Shown piece after piece: positions 60,742-64,000 of a stretch of DNA of 64,000 nt (the first letter of the stretch is position 1; the number at the start of each line of letters is the position of its first letter). The DNA is from Hofstenia miamia (taxonomy: Eukaryota > Xenacoelomorpha > Acoela), in contig SCFE01000047.1 of assembly GCA_004352715.1 (NCBI GenBank), forward strand, positions 1,153,322 to 1,217,321, read 5' to 3'. Under the pieces are notes generated by a model. That model worked only from the letters and a program-made list of their open reading frames with translations. It made no database searches and had not been told where the DNA came from. Both the position numbers and the translations under genes were made by a program.

Positions 60742-61741
60742 NNNNNNNNNNNNNNNNNNNNNNNNNNNNNNNNNNNNNNNNNNNNNNNNNNNNNNNNNNN
60801 NNNNNNNNNNNNNNNNNNNNNNNNNNNNNNNNNNNNNNNNNNNNNNNNNNNNNNNNNNNNNNNNNNNNNNNNNNNNNNNNNNNNNNNNNNNNNNNNNNNN
60901 NNNNNNNNNNNNNNNNNNNNNNNNNNNNNNNNNNNNNNNNNNNNNNNNNNNNNNNNNNNNNNNNNNNNNNNNNNNNNNNNNNNNNNNNNNNNNNNNNNNN
61001 NNNNNNNNNNNNNNNNNNNNNNNNNNNNNNNNNNNNNNNNNNNNNNNNNNNNNNNNNNNNNNNNNNNNNNNNNNNNNNNNNNNNNNNNNNNNNNNNNNNN
61101 NNNNNNNNNNNNNNNNNNNNNNNNNNNNNNNNNNNNNNNNNNNNNNNNNNNNNNNNNNNNNNNNNNNNNNNNNNNNNNNNNNNNNNNNNNNNNNNNNNNN
61201 NNNNNNNNNNNNNNNNNNNNNNNNNNNNNNNNNNNNNNNNNNNNNNNNNNNNNNNNNNNNNNNNNNNNNNNNNNNNNNNNNNNNNNNNNNNNNNNNNNNN
61301 NNNNNNNNNNNNNNNNNNNNNNNNNNNNNNNNNNNNNNNNNNNNNNNNNNNNNNNNNNNNNNNNNNNNNNNNNNNNNNNNNNNNNNNNNNNNNNNNNNNN
61401 NNNNNNNNNNNNNNNNNNNNNNNNNNNNNNNNNNNNNNNNNNNNNNNNNNNNNNNNNNNNNNNNNNNNNNNNNNNNNNNNNNNNNNNNNNNNNNNNNNNN
61501 NNNNNNNNNNNNNNNNNNNNNNNNNNNNNNNNNNNNNNNNNNNNNNNNNNNNNNNNNNNNNNNNNNNNNNNNNNNNNNNNNNNNNNNNNNNNNNNNNNNN
61601 NNNNNNNNNNNNNNNNNNNNNNNNNNNNNNNNNNNNNNNNNNNNNNNNNNNNNNNNNNNNNNNNNNNNNNNNNNNNNNNNNNNNNNNNNNNNNNNNNNNN
61701 NNNNNNNNNNNNNNNNNNNNNNNNNNNNNNNNNNNNNNNNN
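60742..61741. other. Assembly gap, 1000 N
   Basis: Run of N of round length. It separates the Tc1 relic from LINE copy B. Confidence 0.98.
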
Positions 61742-64000
61742 AAAATATACATTCTTAAATTATCTAATAAATATATTCAATCCGACGCCAATGTTTTGGA
61801 ATGATGTTAAAGCTAATTCCAATATTAGTAAGGGAAATCTTTTTAGAGAATAATTTCAATCAATTTGCATTGAAGACAATATTTCATTCAAAAATATAGA
61901 ATATATATAATTGACATAAATTTAGAAGATATTATAAAGCAGCTCCATTCTTTGAAAATACATAGCTGTGGTCTGGATAACTTACCCAATCTTTTTCTAA
62001 GAAAATATTCTAAAGAAAATGGTGCACATTTATTTTAGATTCCAGCACATTTCCGAGTATTTGGAAAACATCATTTGCTTGCCCCATTTATAATCGGGGA
62101 AACAATAATTTAATTGATAAATATCGGCCAATTAGTATTCTTCCAAAATATCATTGGTTTTTTAAAGAACGATTTTTGATTATAATAATTCGCTTGTACG
62201 TTCTAACTTATGTACGATTCAGCTTAAATTTTGTAAGAAAATATCTTCTAATACACAACTTCTGATGTTCCTTTATAACAACTACAATAACTAGAAAATC
62301 ATGAAAATACATGTACTCTTAGTGAAAGAATTCGATTCTGGCCTCACAATCGTTTAATCGCTTATAACCAAACCCTCTGCTAATAACGGATGTATTTCAC
62401 AGGGATTTCTCTTTGGAACGCTGTTATATTATATTTTTAATAATGATCTTCATGAATCTCGCCTGTTTAGTTTTCCGTATATATTTGCCGATGATCTTAG
62501 AACTTTCTCTAATAGTGAAATAGAAATTACAAAAGACTACAATCAACATTTAAATTGGAGTAAAGAAAATGGAAGGAAGTTTAGTAATGCAGAAACTGAA
62601 TTTATAAGTGTGCCATCATTTGATATAATTTTAAATTTTCAGTCAAAAACTTATAATTCTTGGAATTATCATTTCCAATAACTAAGTTGGTCAAAGCATT
62701 GAATATAAAAGAAATGTTCCCTATAATGTTTACAATCTACGTAAATTGAAATTTTCAAATCCTTAATTCTATCAAGAGGGTGTCATTTATCAACTACATG
62801 GTATTCAAACAAAACTGATATTATAAATCTAAAACAATTTCAGAGAAGATGCTCACGATGGATATGGAAATCGGAAATTATTAAGATAGACTTTGTAAAA
62901 TGTCATTACTACCATTATTTTTCTATTTACAATGTTTGGCTTTGATATATTTTAACAAACTCTTTAATGGCAATCTTCATTTTCCAATTTTTTTATTATA
63001 ATTCTCTATATTCCTTAAAAAGTTAAATTCAATCATTCATTTAAATTTTATTAATTATTTTTCTCGGATGTTTGTAGTAGTTTTATTCTCATTGGCGCTA
63101 TCAGTATTTAATTATGTCCTTTATTTTATTATTTTATTTCTATTTTTTTTCATTTGTAATAATTGTTTTTTACTACTACTACTGCTACTACTAATATTTA
63201 GATGTACATCTATTATTCAAATATCACTCAAATATTGTTAATTAAGTGTGCTACTCTATATATAAAAAGACATTGGAAACCAAATTCCAAAAGTATTGTT
63301 CATTAGAACATGAAAAAACTATTGCAATGAGTACCGCTATGATGAAAATACATCCTAATGTTCCACATTTAAAACTTTAATAACCTCCATAATAATAGGA
63401 CAGTTTGATTGGGGTTTGTTACAAAACAATTAATTAAAAATAACTTTTTGTTACATATACATCTGACTTACTTCTATTTAAATCTCAGTTACTTTGAATC
63501 ACTAAATTCAGGTGATTCTGAAATGATAGAAAATAGTTGTGCAAAATCTTTTAGTGACATCAGCAAATGCTCTTTGAATTCAAGTCTTCAGCGCATTCAT
63601 ATTATGGGGGAGTTAAAACTGTATATCTCTATGCAAGTTTTCTTTTGTTGATCATATACTTATATTCCGTTCTTGAATTGCAAAAGCCATCTCAAAATAG
63701 TCGGTCTTAAAAACGACTATCGCCTATTCTTTTAATACCCTTGACAGCAAAATTTATCCCAATTGTAAAATTCGACGCTTCAAAGAAAGCTTAAGAAAAA
63801 CCACGCTAAAATTGATAAAACATCTAAAAAGTAATTAAAGTTTTAAATGTTGATTAACGGGATGTTTCACCCTGTATATTCCACAGCAAACACGAAGCAA
63901 AAGCTGCCCTTGAAAAATTAAATCAATTCAAGCAAATTTTCGGAATTATTATATTCAATTTACTATATGTAGCACAATGGAAAAATTTTTTAAATTAATT
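61742..64000 (+). pseudogene. LINE copy B (fourth family), runs off the window
   Basis: Begins at the gap edge with the sequence found at 49218 of copy A, then keeps an RT front section that copy A lacks: LDNLPNLFLRKYSKENGAH and, near 62100, NRGNNNLIDKYRPISILPK (RT motif 1). NGCISQGFLFGTLLYYIFNN and FPYIFADDLRTFS follow near 62380-62520. Copy B keeps Gln in the SQGF motif where copy A has His, so it is the less decayed RT. The C-terminus and the 3' region, including the CTA repeat, match copy A up to the window end. Confidence 0.78.

Noticed and set aside
1-64000. CRISPR arrays, tRNA or rRNA genes, prokaryote-type operons or defence cassettes
   Set aside because: Looked for spaced direct repeats, tRNA B-box sequences and compact gene runs; none seen, and the genome is plainly eukaryotic.

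Overview
The window looks like a strongly AT-rich metazoan (probably invertebrate) genome scaffold. The grounds are split genes with GT-AG introns, non-LTR retrotransposons with microsatellite tails, Penelope-like elements, hAT and Tc1/mariner elements, and no sign of prokaryotic gene packing. I cannot name the species. Three gaps of about 1 kb, two short N runs and four single n bases show this is a draft assembly; several of those points coincide with breaks or duplications in repeats.

Two host genes can be supported. The best is a complete seven-exon gene on the minus strand (31305 down to 22275). It encodes a 311-residue isopenicillin-N-synthase-like 2-oxoglutarate/Fe(II) dioxygenase, with every splice phase compatible and all the iron and 2-oxoglutarate ligands present. 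Its first and last introns hold a Penelope-like fragment and a decayed mariner. The second is a single exon (9039-9243, minus) encoding the start of an SND1/Tudor-SN-type Tudor domain; I could not find its partner exons.

Layout. 1-8062 is a pile of retroelement debris: a hAT transposase relic, then at least three minus-strand fragments of a CR1/L2-like LINE, one carrying a 2A-like SGDIETNPGP motif and missing its whole reverse transcriptase, plus two inverted 3' ends of a second LINE family flanking a gap. 9-16 kb holds the SND1 exon, a Penelope relic, a third LINE with a GATA tail and an 817-bp inverted-repeat element. 16-22 kb is mostly featureless AT-rich DNA with two inverted-repeat elements, one a clear TA-flanked mariner-type MITE. 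22-31 kb is the dioxygenase gene. 31-48 kb is largely non-genic, with a DUF4371-type hAT relic, a 1.9-kb hAT foldback element with a perfect 8-bp target duplication, a Penelope-like element with a GIY-YIG domain, another LINE 3' end and a 220-bp hAT MITE. 48-51.5 kb and 61.7-64 kb hold two copies of a fourth LINE in the same orientation. Between them lie Tc1 transposase relics and an exact 804-bp duplication that is probably an assembly artefact.

No operon-like or defence-like cassette is present. The most interesting material is the intact dioxygenase gene, the internally deleted LINE with a 2A-like motif, the foldback hAT element and the Penelope element with candidate hammerhead motifs. 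All calls come from reading the sequence and my translations; no database search was run.
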